A DNA stretch of 64,000 nt from NCBI GenBank assembly GCA_020636315.1, contig JACJYA010000004.1, positions 1 through 64,000 on the forward strand, read 5' to 3'. A program made the position numbers and the translations under genes. The notes below the pieces were generated by a model, which did not search any database, was not told the DNA's origin, and was given only the letters and a program-made list of their open reading frames with translations. Positions 27,395-36,127 of this stretch are shown piece after piece. Numbering within the stretch: the stretch's first letter is position 1; each line of letters begins with the position of its first letter. This stretch comes from Lewinellaceae bacterium (GTDB taxonomy: Bacteria > Bacteroidota > Bacteroidia > Chitinophagales > Saprospiraceae).

Positions 27395-30211
27395 ATGCCT
27401 AAAGATCAGTCCATCCAATCTATCCTTATCATTGGCAGCGGGCCCATCATCATTGGACAAGCCTGCGAGTTCGACTACTCTGGTTCCCAGGCCTCCCGCT
27501 CGCTTAGAGAAGAAGGCATCAGAGTCACCCTTATCAACGACAACCCGGCAACCATCATGACCGACCCCGTCACGGCGGACAAGGTCTATCTGCTCCCCCT
27601 GACTGTAGAGAGCATCGTTCAAATTCTGGAGGAACAGCAGATCGATGCGGTACTGCCGACTATGGGTGGGCAGACGGCGCTCAACCTGGCCATCGAGGCG
27701 GGCAAGCAAGGCGTCTGGGAGAAATACAACATCCGCCTCATCGGAGTTGACCTCGACGCTATCGAGCTGACAGAAAACCGCGAAGCTTTTCGCCAGCACA
27801 TGGTCGATATCGGCCTTAGTGTGGCGCCTTCCCGCATCGCCAACTCCTTTCTCGAAGGCAAAGAGGCCGCCCAGGAGATCGGCTTCCCACTGGTCATCCG
27901 CCCGTCTTATACCCTGGGTGGCACCGGCGGCGGCTTCGTCCATCGGGATGAAGAATTCGATGCAGCCCTGCGCAGGGGGCTCAATATGTCTCCCACTCAC
28001 GAAGTACTGGTGGAAAAAGCAGTCCTGGGCTGGAAGGAGTTCGAACTGGAACTGCTGCGCGATAGCCAGGACAATGTGGTGATCATCTGTACGGTTGAGA
28101 ACCTCGACCCCATGGGCATCCACACCGGCGACAGCATCACTGTGGCGCCGGCCATGACCCTCTCCGATACTGCTTATCAACAGATGCGCGACGAGGCCAT
28201 TCAGGCCATGCGTTCCCTCGGCAATTTTGCCGGCGGCTGCAATATCCAGTTCGCTATCGACCCGGAAACGGAAAAACTCATTGTCATCGAGATCAACCCC
28301 CGGGTGTCGCGCTCCTCTGCCCTGGCCAGTAAGGCTACCGGGTACCCTATCGCTAAAATTGCCGCCAAACTGGCCATCGGCTACACCCTTGATGAGCTCA
28401 AAAACCAGATCACCAAAACCACTTCAGCTTATTTCGAGCCCACGCTTGACTATGTGATCGTCAAGATGCCCCGCTGGAATTTCGAGAAATTTCAGGGCGC
28501 CGACCACTACCTGGGGCTGCAAATGAAATCGGTGGGCGAAGTAATGGCCATTGGCCGAAGCTTTCTGGAAGCCCTGCAAAAAGCCTGCCAGTCGCTGGAA
28601 AACAACCGCATGGGCCTGGGGGCCGACTTCAAGGAGTGGATCAAAACGGCCGATATTCTGGAGCGCCTCGAAAAACCCAGTGAAGACCGCATCTTCCGAG
28701 TCAAGGACGCCCTGAGGCTCGGCGTTCCGGAAAAGACCATTCATAAGCTCACCCGCATCGACCCCTGGTTCATCCGCCAGATCAAACAACTGGTGAAAAT
28801 GGAGCAGCGGCTGATGCGCTACAACGTTCCGGAAGATATCGAAGAAGGATTCTTCCGGGAACTCAAGGAAGCCGGCTACTCGGATGCCCAGATCGCCTGG
28901 CTGATGCGTGTCGATGAAGCCGATGTGGCCCGGCACCGCAAAAAACTGGGCATCCGGCGAACGTATAAAATGGTCGATACCTGTGCTGCCGAATTCGAAG
29001 CCCAGACCCCTTATTTCTATTCCGCCTTCGACAGGGAGAACGAAAGCATACCCTCGGAAAAAAAGAAGATCGTCGTACTGGGCTCCGGCCCCAACCGCAT
29101 CGGGCAGGGCATAGAGTTCGATTACTGCTGCGTGCATGGCCTGATCGCCATCAAGGAAGCCGGATACGAGTCCATCATGATCAACTGCAACCCCGAGACC
29201 GTTTCCACCGATTTCGATATGGCGGATAAGCTCTACTTCGAACCGGTCTTCTGGGAACACCTCGAGGAGGTCCTGGAACTGGAAAAACCCGAGGGCGTCA
29301 TCGTCCAGTTGGGAGGCCAGACCGCCCTGAAGATGGCGGAAAAGCTGCACGAACGAGGGATAAAGATCATCGGCACCGACTTCCCCGACATGGACCTGGC
29401 CGAAGACCGGGGCGCTTTTTCCGGACTGTTAAAAGAACTGGAGATCCCCTATCCCGATTATGGCGTCGCCCGGGATGCCGACGAGGCCCTGGCCGTTGCC
29501 CGGCGGACCGGCTACCCCGTGCTCGTGCGCCCCTCTTACGTACTGGGCGGGCAACGCATGCGCATTGTCATCAATGATGAAGAACTGGAACGCCACGTAC
29601 TCAGCATATTCAAGCACCTGCCTGGCAACCGCGTACTGATCGACCACTTCCTCGAACGGGCCAAAGAGGCGGAGATCGATGCCATCTGCGACGGTGACGA
29701 TGTGCACATCATGGGCATTATGGAGCACATCGAACCGGCGGGCATCCACTCCGGAGACAGCTCCGCTGTACTGCCTACTTACAGCCTGTCGGTAGAAGCC
29801 GTGAATACCATGGTGGAATACACCGAAAAACTGGCCAAAGCGCTCAGGATCAAAGGGCTGATCAATATTCAGTTCGCGATCAAGGACAATAAGGTCTATG
29901 TCATCGAGGCCAATCCGCGCGCCTCCCGTACGACGCCTTTTATCGCCAAGGCCTATCAGGTGCCCTACCTCAATATCGCCACCAAAGTGATGATCGGCTC
30001 TCATAAGCTCAAGGATTTTGACATCAAACCCCGGCCGGGAGGTTTCGCTATTAAAGTGCCCGTTTTCTCCTTCGATAAGTTCCCGAATGTGGACAAAAAC
30101 CTCGGGCCGGAAATGAAGTCCACCGGTGAAGCCATACGTTATATCAGAGACCTGTCCGATCCGTTCTTCCGTGAACTGGACCGCCAGCGCTATATGTATC
30201 TTACAAGATAA
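27395..30211 (+). CDS. carB: Carbamoyl-phosphate synthase large subunit lacking the MGS regulatory domain
   Basis: Makes carbamoyl phosphate from bicarbonate, ATP and ammonia for pyrimidine and arginine synthesis. Two ATP-grasp halves are present: the first opens with IIGSGPIIIGQACEFDYSG, the second with VVLGSGPNRIGQGIEFDYC at about residue 565, with the oligomerisation domain between. The protein has 938 residues against about 1070 in Escherichia coli and ends just after the second ATP-grasp (SDPFFRELDRQRYMYLTR), so the C-terminal methylglyoxal-synthase-like domain that binds UMP and ornithine is absent. A short CarB of this size is known in Bacteroidota. carA is not in the window. The next gene starts 8 bp downstream. 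Confidence 0.95.
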   Translation: MPKDQSIQSILIIGSGPIIIGQACEFDYSGSQASRSLREEGIRVTLINDNPATIMTDPVTADKVYLLPLTVESIVQILEEQQIDAVLPTMGGQTALNLAIEAGKQGVWEKYNIRLIGVDLDAIELTENREAFRQHMVDIGLSVAPSRIANSFLEGKEAAQEIGFPLVIRPSYTLGGTGGGFVHRDEEFDAALRRGLNMSPTHEVLVEKAVLGWKEFELELLRDSQDNVVIICTVENLDPMGIHTGDSITVAPAMTLSDTAYQQMRDEAIQAMRSLGNFAGGCNIQFAIDPETEKLIVIEINPRVSRSSALASKATGYPIAKIAAKLAIGYTLDELKNQITKTTSAYFEPTLDYVIVKMPRWNFEKFQGADHYLGLQMKSVGEVMAIGRSFLEALQKACQSLENNRMGLGADFKEWIKTADILERLEKPSEDRIFRVKDALRLGVPEKTIHKLTRIDPWFIRQIKQLVKMEQRLMRYNVPEDIEEGFFRELKEAGYSDAQIAWLMRVDEADVARHRKKLGIRRTYKMVDTCAAEFEAQTPYFYSAFDRENESIPSEKKKIVVLGSGPNRIGQGIEFDYCCVHGLIAIKEAGYESIMINCNPETVSTDFDMADKLYFEPVFWEHLEEVLELEKPEGVIVQLGGQTALKMAEKLHERGIKIIGTDFPDMDLAEDRGAFSGLLKELEIPYPDYGVARDADEALAVARRTGYPVLVRPSYVLGGQRMRIVINDEELERHVLSIFKHLPGNRVLIDHFLERAKEAEIDAICDGDDVHIMGIMEHIEPAGIHSGDSSAVLPTYSLSVEAVNTMVEYTEKLAKALRIKGLINIQFAIKDNKVYVIEANPRASRTTPFIAKAYQVPYLNIATKVMIGSHKLKDFDIKPRPGGFAIKVPVFSFDKFPNVDKNLGPEMKSTGEAIRYIRDLSDPFFRELDRQRYMYLTR

Positions 30212-30219
30212 CTTGTATT

Positions 30220-31848
30220 ATGAGTGACAAGCGCAAAGACAACAAGGCAATCCTCTCCACTTTACAAAAGGAGTTGGAGGACATCCTGCTTAAGGCCGCC
30301 GATGCGGGCCAGGAATTGGATGCCACCCGCCGGCGCATCGTGGATGCTCAGGTCCGGGCCAGCCACGAAATGCTGGAACACATCGAGGCCATCAATCTAC
30401 TCCGGGGGGAAATCCGGGAAATGCTCAATAACCTGGAAGGCTTTGAACCGGAGGACATGGAAGCCGTGCAGTATATGGGGGAGCAACTGGCCACTGCACC
30501 TTTGTTCCATCCTCAGTTTGAGGAATTGCTGGCCCGCAGGGCCAACGCCGCCGGCAATGGCCGCAGCTTCGACGAGCAACTGCGCGAACAGGTCATCGAG
30601 CGGCTGGATGAATTCACCTTCTTCCCCGGACAAAAGGAGAACGATGCCCGCAAGATGGTGCTCAGTAACCTTACCCAGGCCGACAAGCTGGCCAGAGCCG
30701 GTGAATTGCCCACTCTTGCCCGGCTGCTGATCAGCGAACAACCGGCAGGCCACCTCGGCGAAGAGGCTGCCATCAGCCTGTTCCGAAAACTTCAGGAAGG
30801 CCTGAAAGAATACCTGAAAAGAATACAGCACGAAAACAAAAGCCTCCGGAATTCTTCCTTCGGCAGGCACGCCTTCAGCACCGGGCCGGATGAAGGGATC
30901 GAAGATTTCCTGAGCCTTCGGGAGCTTCTCGAAAAAACGAGGGAAGCTTTCGCCGATTCCATCCGCCTCAAGGGCCCCTCCCCTCTTCTGGAAAACCTCA
31001 TCGAAGAGTTCGAACTGAATGAGGAGGAAGAGGAAGATTATGAGGACGAGCTGCTCAGCGCTTTCCTGGACGATATGCTGGATGAATCTGAAGGCCTCAT
31101 GTTCAGCGATGACTTCGGGCCAGACTTTTTCTTCCAGGATGAAGACGAAGAGGAATGGGTGGAAGTGGAAAACCCCCGGTTCCCGATAGGCAGCTCGGTA
31201 AGAGTAACAGCCGATGAAGTTTTGAGTGAAAGCTTTCCCGATATCAATATCCTTGGATGGGAGGGGCGCGTCGAAGAGGTGCTGACCAATGGAGAGATCG
31301 TGGCCTACGCCGTGGCCCTGGACAGCCATACCCTTGAGAAACTGCCGAGGAGGTTTATTAAATTTACCTGTGAAGAGGAGTACGGCACTTTCTCCCGCTT
31401 CGAATTTGAGGAAAGCGACCTGGAAACCGCCGAGCCCCGGGATACCCTGGAGGAAGCCATCGTTACCCAGCGCCAGTTGTTCCACCGCTATTTCTGGGGA
31501 AATATCAAGGAGGATGAACAGGCCGCCCGCATCTACGAGATCATGCTCCGGGCTCCCGCCGAGGACGATATCAGCAACTGGGCCACTTATTTCAGTAATG
31601 ATGTAGCATACCCGTTTGCCGCCGTGGTCGAAGGCCTCGTCCTGCAACACATCGAACCCGGCACGGAAGTGGAAGTCCTGGGAATGGAAGGCATCGATGA
31701 GGAAAACGATTTTGGCCTTGTCGCTTCCATCAAAAAGGGGCGCGCCATCCTGTCCTATCCTCTCATGGAACTGATGCCCGTTAATGACAAAGACTCCAAA
31801 GCACAGCCCCTGCTGGACTACCGGTACTGGGCGGATCTGATGCTGTGA
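30220..31848 (+). CDS. Large acidic protein with CcbP-like calcium-binding C-terminus
   Basis: Uncharacterised 542-residue cytoplasmic protein. The first ~250 residues are helical; a strongly acidic segment follows (about 265-320, with runs of Glu and Asp), then an SH3-like strand-rich region (about 325-400), and a last ~100 residues with the pattern W-x-x-Y-F ... YPFAAVVEG ... GTEVEVLGM ... YPLMELMPV ... DYRYWADL. That last pattern resembles the CcbP calcium-binding family of cyanobacteria; the match is made by eye. It begins 8 bp after carB, so the two are probably co-transcribed. No link between CcbP-like proteins and carbamoyl phosphate is known to me. Confidence 0.6.
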   Translation: MSDKRKDNKAILSTLQKELEDILLKAADAGQELDATRRRIVDAQVRASHEMLEHIEAINLLRGEIREMLNNLEGFEPEDMEAVQYMGEQLATAPLFHPQFEELLARRANAAGNGRSFDEQLREQVIERLDEFTFFPGQKENDARKMVLSNLTQADKLARAGELPTLARLLISEQPAGHLGEEAAISLFRKLQEGLKEYLKRIQHENKSLRNSSFGRHAFSTGPDEGIEDFLSLRELLEKTREAFADSIRLKGPSPLLENLIEEFELNEEEEEDYEDELLSAFLDDMLDESEGLMFSDDFGPDFFFQDEDEEEWVEVENPRFPIGSSVRVTADEVLSESFPDINILGWEGRVEEVLTNGEIVAYAVALDSHTLEKLPRRFIKFTCEEEYGTFSRFEFEESDLETAEPRDTLEEAIVTQRQLFHRYFWGNIKEDEQAARIYEIMLRAPAEDDISNWATYFSNDVAYPFAAVVEGLVLQHIEPGTEVEVLGMEGIDEENDFGLVASIKKGRAILSYPLMELMPVNDKDSKAQPLLDYRYWADLML

Positions 31849-31918
31849 ATTTTAGAGTGTGTACAAGGGTAAATGAACGCAACCCTTCCCCGGCCAGGGC
31901 TTTTACACTTTCGCACCT

Positions 31919-32938
31919 TTACACCTTAACCACCACTTTACCCATCGTTTTGCCGGATTGAAAAAGCAAAATGGCCGCTTTCATTTTCTCCAGTGGGAAG
32001 GTATGCCCTACGCAGGGCCTTCCGAGTTCCATTTGGTCGAGTTCTCCCAGTAGCTGGTGCATGAGTTCTACCCGGTGGTAAAGCCAGATCAGGTTAAAGC
32101 CGAGTACTCCCTTGTTGGCTTCGGGCATCTTCTGGGGGTCGAGGCGGGGGCGCGTGAGGTAGCACCAGATCAGCTTCAGGTAATTGGGCCGGTTGCCCAC
32201 TGAACCGTAACGGGCGGAACCATAAACGATCATGCGGCCCTGCTGCCCCAGCACTTCATAACCGTCTTTCAGTATCTTTCCGCCGATGCATTCCATTATG
32301 AGGTTGAGCTCCCGGCCGCCAAGAGCGCTCTCCAGATCAGCCTTGAAATTGGAGCTTCGAACAATGCCCTTGTCATAACCTTCATTTTTGAGATAATCCA
32401 GCTTCCCGGCGCTGCCAACTGTCCCGATCGTAAATGCATCGAACTTTTTGGCAATTCGGTTGGCCCAGGTGCCAACTCCTCCGGCTGCACTGTGAATGAG
32501 CACCGCCTGGCCCTGTTGAATATTGCCCAGCTCTTTGAGGCCGTAATACGCTGTGAGCACCTGCACCAGATAAGCAGCACCTTCCTCAAAACTCCACGCT
32601 TCGGGAATGGGCAGCAGATAACGGGCATCTATATTCAGGTGGGTGGCGTAGGCGCCAAACCGGGTGACTCCCATAACCCTTTCGCCCTCCTTCACCCGGG
32701 TAACCCCCTCTCCCACCCTGGCCACCACTCCCGCGTATTCCAGCCCGGGTACGAACTCTCCTTCCGGAGTAGCGCCGTATAGCCCCCAGATCGCAAAGAT
32801 GTCGGCAAAGTTCAGCCCTATGGCCTCTACTGCTATGGTAGCTTCTCCGGGGCCGGGAGCCGGCAATTCTTCTTCGGTAAGTTGCATGTAAGCAAGACTG
32901 CCGGAATGAAGGCGGTAGGCCTGGCGTTGCATAGGCAT
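31919..32938 (-). CDS. Zinc-independent MDR-family quinone oxidoreductase-like protein
   Basis: NAD(P)H-dependent oxidoreductase of the medium-chain dehydrogenase/reductase superfamily, close to QOR/VAT-1-like proteins. The start at 32938 (MPMQRQAYRL) is preferred to the upstream open frame, which would overlap the next gene. Family marks are GLNFADIFAIWGLYGATPEGEF-type substrate loop (VEAIGLNFADIFAIWGLYG), the GVVARVGEGV segment, and the nucleotide-binding AVLIHSAAGGVGTWANRIAK. Catalytic zinc ligands of alcohol dehydrogenases are absent. About 339 residues, normal length. Substrate unknown. Confidence 0.88.
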   Translation of the reverse strand: MPMQRQAYRLHSGSLAYMQLTEEELPAPGPGEATIAVEAIGLNFADIFAIWGLYGATPEGEFVPGLEYAGVVARVGEGVTRVKEGERVMGVTRFGAYATHLNIDARYLLPIPEAWSFEEGAAYLVQVLTAYYGLKELGNIQQGQAVLIHSAAGGVGTWANRIAKKFDAFTIGTVGSAGKLDYLKNEGYDKGIVRSSNFKADLESALGGRELNLIMECIGGKILKDGYEVLGQQGRMIVYGSARYGSVGNRPNYLKLIWCYLTRPRLDPQKMPEANKGVLGFNLIWLYHRVELMHQLLGELDQMELGRPCVGHTFPLEKMKAAILLFQSGKTMGKVVVKV

Positions 32939-33018
32939 TGGGTTTTTTTGACCTGTATTCTGGTAAAATAGGGATCTTGCAGCATGAAAGAAAACAGATA
33001 ACCCCGTTTTCGGGCCCG

Positions 33019-33267
33019 TTAATGGCCGTTTTCCATACAAACCAGAGAAATTAACGGCAGGCCCAGGTCACGTACTTTCCTCAGCAGGCCATGCAGAGCC
33101 GCCTGGTCGGCTACCGGCCCTGCCAGGACCGTGTCGCCATTATCTTGCAGCTCGATGGCCATGCCCTCAAACCAGCTTGCCCAACGGGGGGCCAAATGTC
33201 CTCTCAGCCTGATCTGATAATTCATTTCCCTTGATGGCGCTCCTTCCTGGTTCATTTCCTTTTTCAT
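33019..33267 (-). CDS. Small conserved hypothetical protein
   Basis: An 82-residue (or 68-residue from the ATG at 33225) protein with the pattern YQIRLRGHLAPRWASWFEGM, a central D-G/N-G-D-T-V-L-A-G-P-V-A-D-Q-A-A-L-H-G segment, and LRKVRDLGLPLISL. Small proteins of this pattern occur widely in bacteria and have no assigned function. It lies 80 bp upstream of the oxidoreductase start and could be its operon partner. A -7 box match lies 23 bp upstream. Confidence 0.75.
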   Translation of the reverse strand: MKKEMNQEGAPSREMNYQIRLRGHLAPRWASWFEGMAIELQDNGDTVLAGPVADQAALHGLLRKVRDLGLPLISLVCMENGH

Positions 33268-33290
33268 TGCTCTGTACTTGTTTATACCGG

Positions 33291-33298
33291 CAAATTTA
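33291..33298 (-). promoter_or_regulatory. Putative -7 box (TAnnTTTG, minus strand)
   Basis: Read on the minus strand the sequence is TAAATTTG. It lies immediately upstream of the small conserved gene at 33019-33267. Confidence 0.4.
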
Positions 33299-33391
33299 CC
33301 GGCAGAGCGGTATTGATGTAAACCTACTAAAGTACTGTTTTGAAGTACTGAGGTATGGATCAGGTAAAAAGGGCAAGGGGAGGGGTAAGGC

Positions 33392-35299
33392 TCAGATCTG
33401 CCCGATAATCGCCAGGGCCTGCCGATTCTGCGGGTTGATTTTCAACACCCGCTCGACCAGTTTCCGGGCTCCCTCCCTGTCTTTTTGAAGGAGGCGCACT
33501 GCCGCCTTGTTGAGCAGCGCCTGCTCGTAATCCGGATCCAGCGCAATGGCCTGGTCATAAAAACTTTCCGCTTTCCCTGCCTGCCCCTGCAGGACATAGG
33601 CATAGCCCAGGTTGGAAAGGGCCACCGGCCGTTTGGGGTTTTCCCGCAGCACCCACTCCAGCGTTTCAACCGCCTGAGGGATTTGCTGCATGCGAATGTA
33701 AGCAGCACCCAGTTTTTCCCGGAAATCGAGATTGTAAGGCATCAGCTGGGTGGCGCGTTGATAAAAAGCCAGGGCGCGTTCGAAACCTCCTGTTTTGTAA
33801 TAAGCTTCTCCGCAGTGATAGGCAGCCCAGCCATCTTCCAGGCCGCCGGGCTGAAAGCCGGTGGCCAATTCGACAATTGCTTTATAGTCTTCCCGGGCAA
33901 AGTAGTAATGCAACCGCGTAGCCCGCTGTTGTACAGGGGGCAAGGTTGAACGGCCGAGATAGTACCCGGCGGAATCGAGCATAACATCCGACTGCACGTA
34001 CTTGTCATACATCGCGATGTATGCTTTTGCCATCTCCAGAGGCGTCGCCTCCTTCCTGGTCAGGATCTGCAACCCCAGAAAACCGGGAGCTTCCGCCGGG
34101 CCATCCACGTGTTCCTTCCCCTTAATGTTACTGCGGCTGATGCAGTGGTCCGTAATGTTGACGTGGGGGATATCCACACTGCCGGAACGGGGCATGTGAC
34201 AACCCGAACAATCATCCCCCTCAGCCATGCGCTCCGCCGTAGGTGCGGCGCAAACTTCTTCCCGCGGCCCGGCGTGACAACTAAGGCAGGCGTTGTTGTA
34301 ATGCTCTTTACCGGTGGCTTCTACGCTCAGGTGCGGATTGTGGCAGGTAATGCAGGTCATTTCCGAATTCAGATAGCAGGGGCTGAGGCGCAGCCGGTCG
34401 GCCTGGGAGGCCATGATGAACCTTTCGTGAGAATTGGTGTAGCGGGGCAGAAAGACGTTGAACACCTCCTGCAGGCGCATGCCGGGTTTGAAATCAAAGA
34501 AACCCTTTCCCTCATTCAGCACCGCAATGCCCTGCAGGTGGCAGCGCTGGCACAGGTCCATCTGAAGATCCCGGGGAAGATTGCGGGGGTTGACGATGGA
34601 ATAATCGATATACCTGGAAGTATCCACGATGTGGCCCGCCATTTTCTCGCGCACATGTATTTCTCCCGGGCCGTGGCACCGCTCGCATTCGATGCCCGTC
34701 GGCATGTTTCGGTATTTGTTGAGGGAGCCTTCCACGAAGTCCGGGAAGTGGTTGTGGCAGGTAATGCATTCGGGAGTCAGGAAACGCCCGAAGCGGATAT
34801 TGTCGCCCCGAAAACCCGGCGCCATATCCCAGCGGCCTTCCTGAGTATAAAAAGTGACGGGGGCCTGGTAAATGTATCCGTTGAAATCGACGATATGAGA
34901 ATTGGTGTGCTGCCCGGAGCCAACGATGTAATCGATGCGCTCCAGGCGCCGGTGAACGGTATCCCCGCCTTCCAGGCGAAATTCCAGCACATACATGGCG
35001 CTGTCCCGGAAAAAGGGCTTGTAGTACAGGTTGGAGGCCGTGTCGTACACCAGGGCATGGGCGCCGTAGGTGGCATCGGTCTTCTCCGGCGTCGCCCTGT
35101 CGAAGGAGCGCCCCATGCCGGTATGGATAAAGGTAGCGTGAATGTTAGCGTGGCAGGCCTTGCAGGTGTTCATCCCCACGTATTTCACTTCATCCGCAAG
35201 GTTTAGGTACTCGCCTTCCGAAGCTTTGGGGAGCTCCCGGCTGCAGAAGAGCAGCAGGAGGGCGGAAAAAAGAAGTGCCGTATATATGAGGTATCTCAT
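33392..35299 (-). CDS. Multihaem cytochrome c lipoprotein with C-terminal TPR repeats
   Basis: Exported lipoprotein of 635 residues; the signal peptide ends in the lipobox LLFC. Seven CxxCH haem-attachment motifs follow in order: CKACH, CITCH, CERCH, CQRCH, CITCH, CLSCH and CSGCH, spread over about residues 45-350, as in the cytochrome c554/NrfA-like multihaem proteins. The C-terminal ~220 residues are tetratricopeptide repeats (for example AVETLEWVLRENPKRPVALSNLGYA-type units). An electron-transfer role at the periplasmic face or outer membrane with TPR-mediated partner binding is inferred. No obvious reductase partner gene is adjacent, and the gene appears monocistronic. Confidence 0.9.
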   Translation of the reverse strand: MRYLIYTALLFSALLLLFCSRELPKASEGEYLNLADEVKYVGMNTCKACHANIHATFIHTGMGRSFDRATPEKTDATYGAHALVYDTASNLYYKPFFRDSAMYVLEFRLEGGDTVHRRLERIDYIVGSGQHTNSHIVDFNGYIYQAPVTFYTQEGRWDMAPGFRGDNIRFGRFLTPECITCHNHFPDFVEGSLNKYRNMPTGIECERCHGPGEIHVREKMAGHIVDTSRYIDYSIVNPRNLPRDLQMDLCQRCHLQGIAVLNEGKGFFDFKPGMRLQEVFNVFLPRYTNSHERFIMASQADRLRLSPCYLNSEMTCITCHNPHLSVEATGKEHYNNACLSCHAGPREEVCAAPTAERMAEGDDCSGCHMPRSGSVDIPHVNITDHCISRSNIKGKEHVDGPAEAPGFLGLQILTRKEATPLEMAKAYIAMYDKYVQSDVMLDSAGYYLGRSTLPPVQQRATRLHYYFAREDYKAIVELATGFQPGGLEDGWAAYHCGEAYYKTGGFERALAFYQRATQLMPYNLDFREKLGAAYIRMQQIPQAVETLEWVLRENPKRPVALSNLGYAYVLQGQAGKAESFYDQAIALDPDYEQALLNKAAVRLLQKDREGARKLVERVLKINPQNRQALAIIGQI

Positions 35300-35456
35300 G
35301 GATGCATTTCAGTGATTGGGTATCCGGCAAAATTAGGCTGGGTGCAGGGAGATGCCAAGTACAACTGCTACTAATTTGGAAAGTGGCGAACAAATACAGG
35401 CAACCTTGCATAAAGCCTGGTTGTTTCGTAATTTGAGTATTTAATCATTGCCAGTC

Positions 35457-36116
35457 ATGAAAACCTCACTTGCGGAAAAGATACTGGAAAGGCCAGACGC
35501 CAGGCTCATCGTTGATGAAGTCAACCAGACATTGGAAGCGGAGCGGCGCCTGCGCGAACAATTCTATGAAACTGTCCGCGAAGACCAGAAGGCGGAATTT
35601 ATTAATGGTGAAATAATCGTGCATTCGCCCGTGAAAAAAAGGCATGATACGGTAAGCGGCAACCTTTTCATCCTTCTGAGGACGTTTGTCGTAAAGAACC
35701 AGTTGGGCCATGTCGGCCATGAAAAGCTTATGGTCAGCCTGACGCGCAACGACTACGAACCGGATATTTGCTTTTTCAATAAAGAAAAAGCGGCGGTTTT
35801 CGAAGAAGACCAAACCATCTTTCCCACTCCCGACCTCATTGTAGAAGTGCTTTCTCCAGGCACCCGGGAACGAGATTACGGCATCAAACTGGAAGATTAC
35901 GAGGCCCACGGAACCCGGGAGTACTGGATCATTGACCCTAAAGCGCGTACCCTGGAACAAAGGATACTGGATGGAGATAAATATGTGTTAAAAGCTGCCA
36001 TCTCTATTGATGATACCCTAAAAAGCGTAGCTATTGAAGGTTTTTCTATCCCACTCCGGGCCATTTTCGAAGAAGAGGCGAATCTTCAGGCATTGTCCGG
36101 TATTTTACGGGATTAG
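35457..36116 (+). CDS. Uma2 family (DUF820) endonuclease-like protein, second copy
   Basis: Protein of 219 residues from the ATG at 35457; an in-frame TTG at 35448 is less likely. Family marks are KAEFINGEIIVHSP, the Asp-containing DYEPDICFFNKEKA, and PDLIVEVLSPGTRERDYGIK, then YEAHGTREYWIIDP. The N-terminal ~45 residues form a helical extension not seen in the other two copies here. It converges with the antiporter gene, and the 11-bp gap leads straight into an octamer repeat that encodes the antiporter C-terminus. Function of the family is unknown. Confidence 0.85.
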   Translation: MKTSLAEKILERPDARLIVDEVNQTLEAERRLREQFYETVREDQKAEFINGEIIVHSPVKKRHDTVSGNLFILLRTFVVKNQLGHVGHEKLMVSLTRNDYEPDICFFNKEKAAVFEEDQTIFPTPDLIVEVLSPGTRERDYGIKLEDYEAHGTREYWIIDPKARTLEQRILDGDKYVLKAAISIDDTLKSVAIEGFSIPLRAIFEEEANLQALSGILRD

Positions 36117-36127
36117 GCTACACTCAC

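Noticed and set aside
30397..31650. Minus-strand frame of 417 codons
   Set aside because: Antisense to the CcbP-like gene, which continues the carB operon with an 8-bp gap and ATG start.
35457..36116. Uma2 and antiporter genes as a toxin-immunity or defence pair
   Set aside because: They are convergent and the antiporter clearly belongs with the ATPase and MscS-like genes on the other side.
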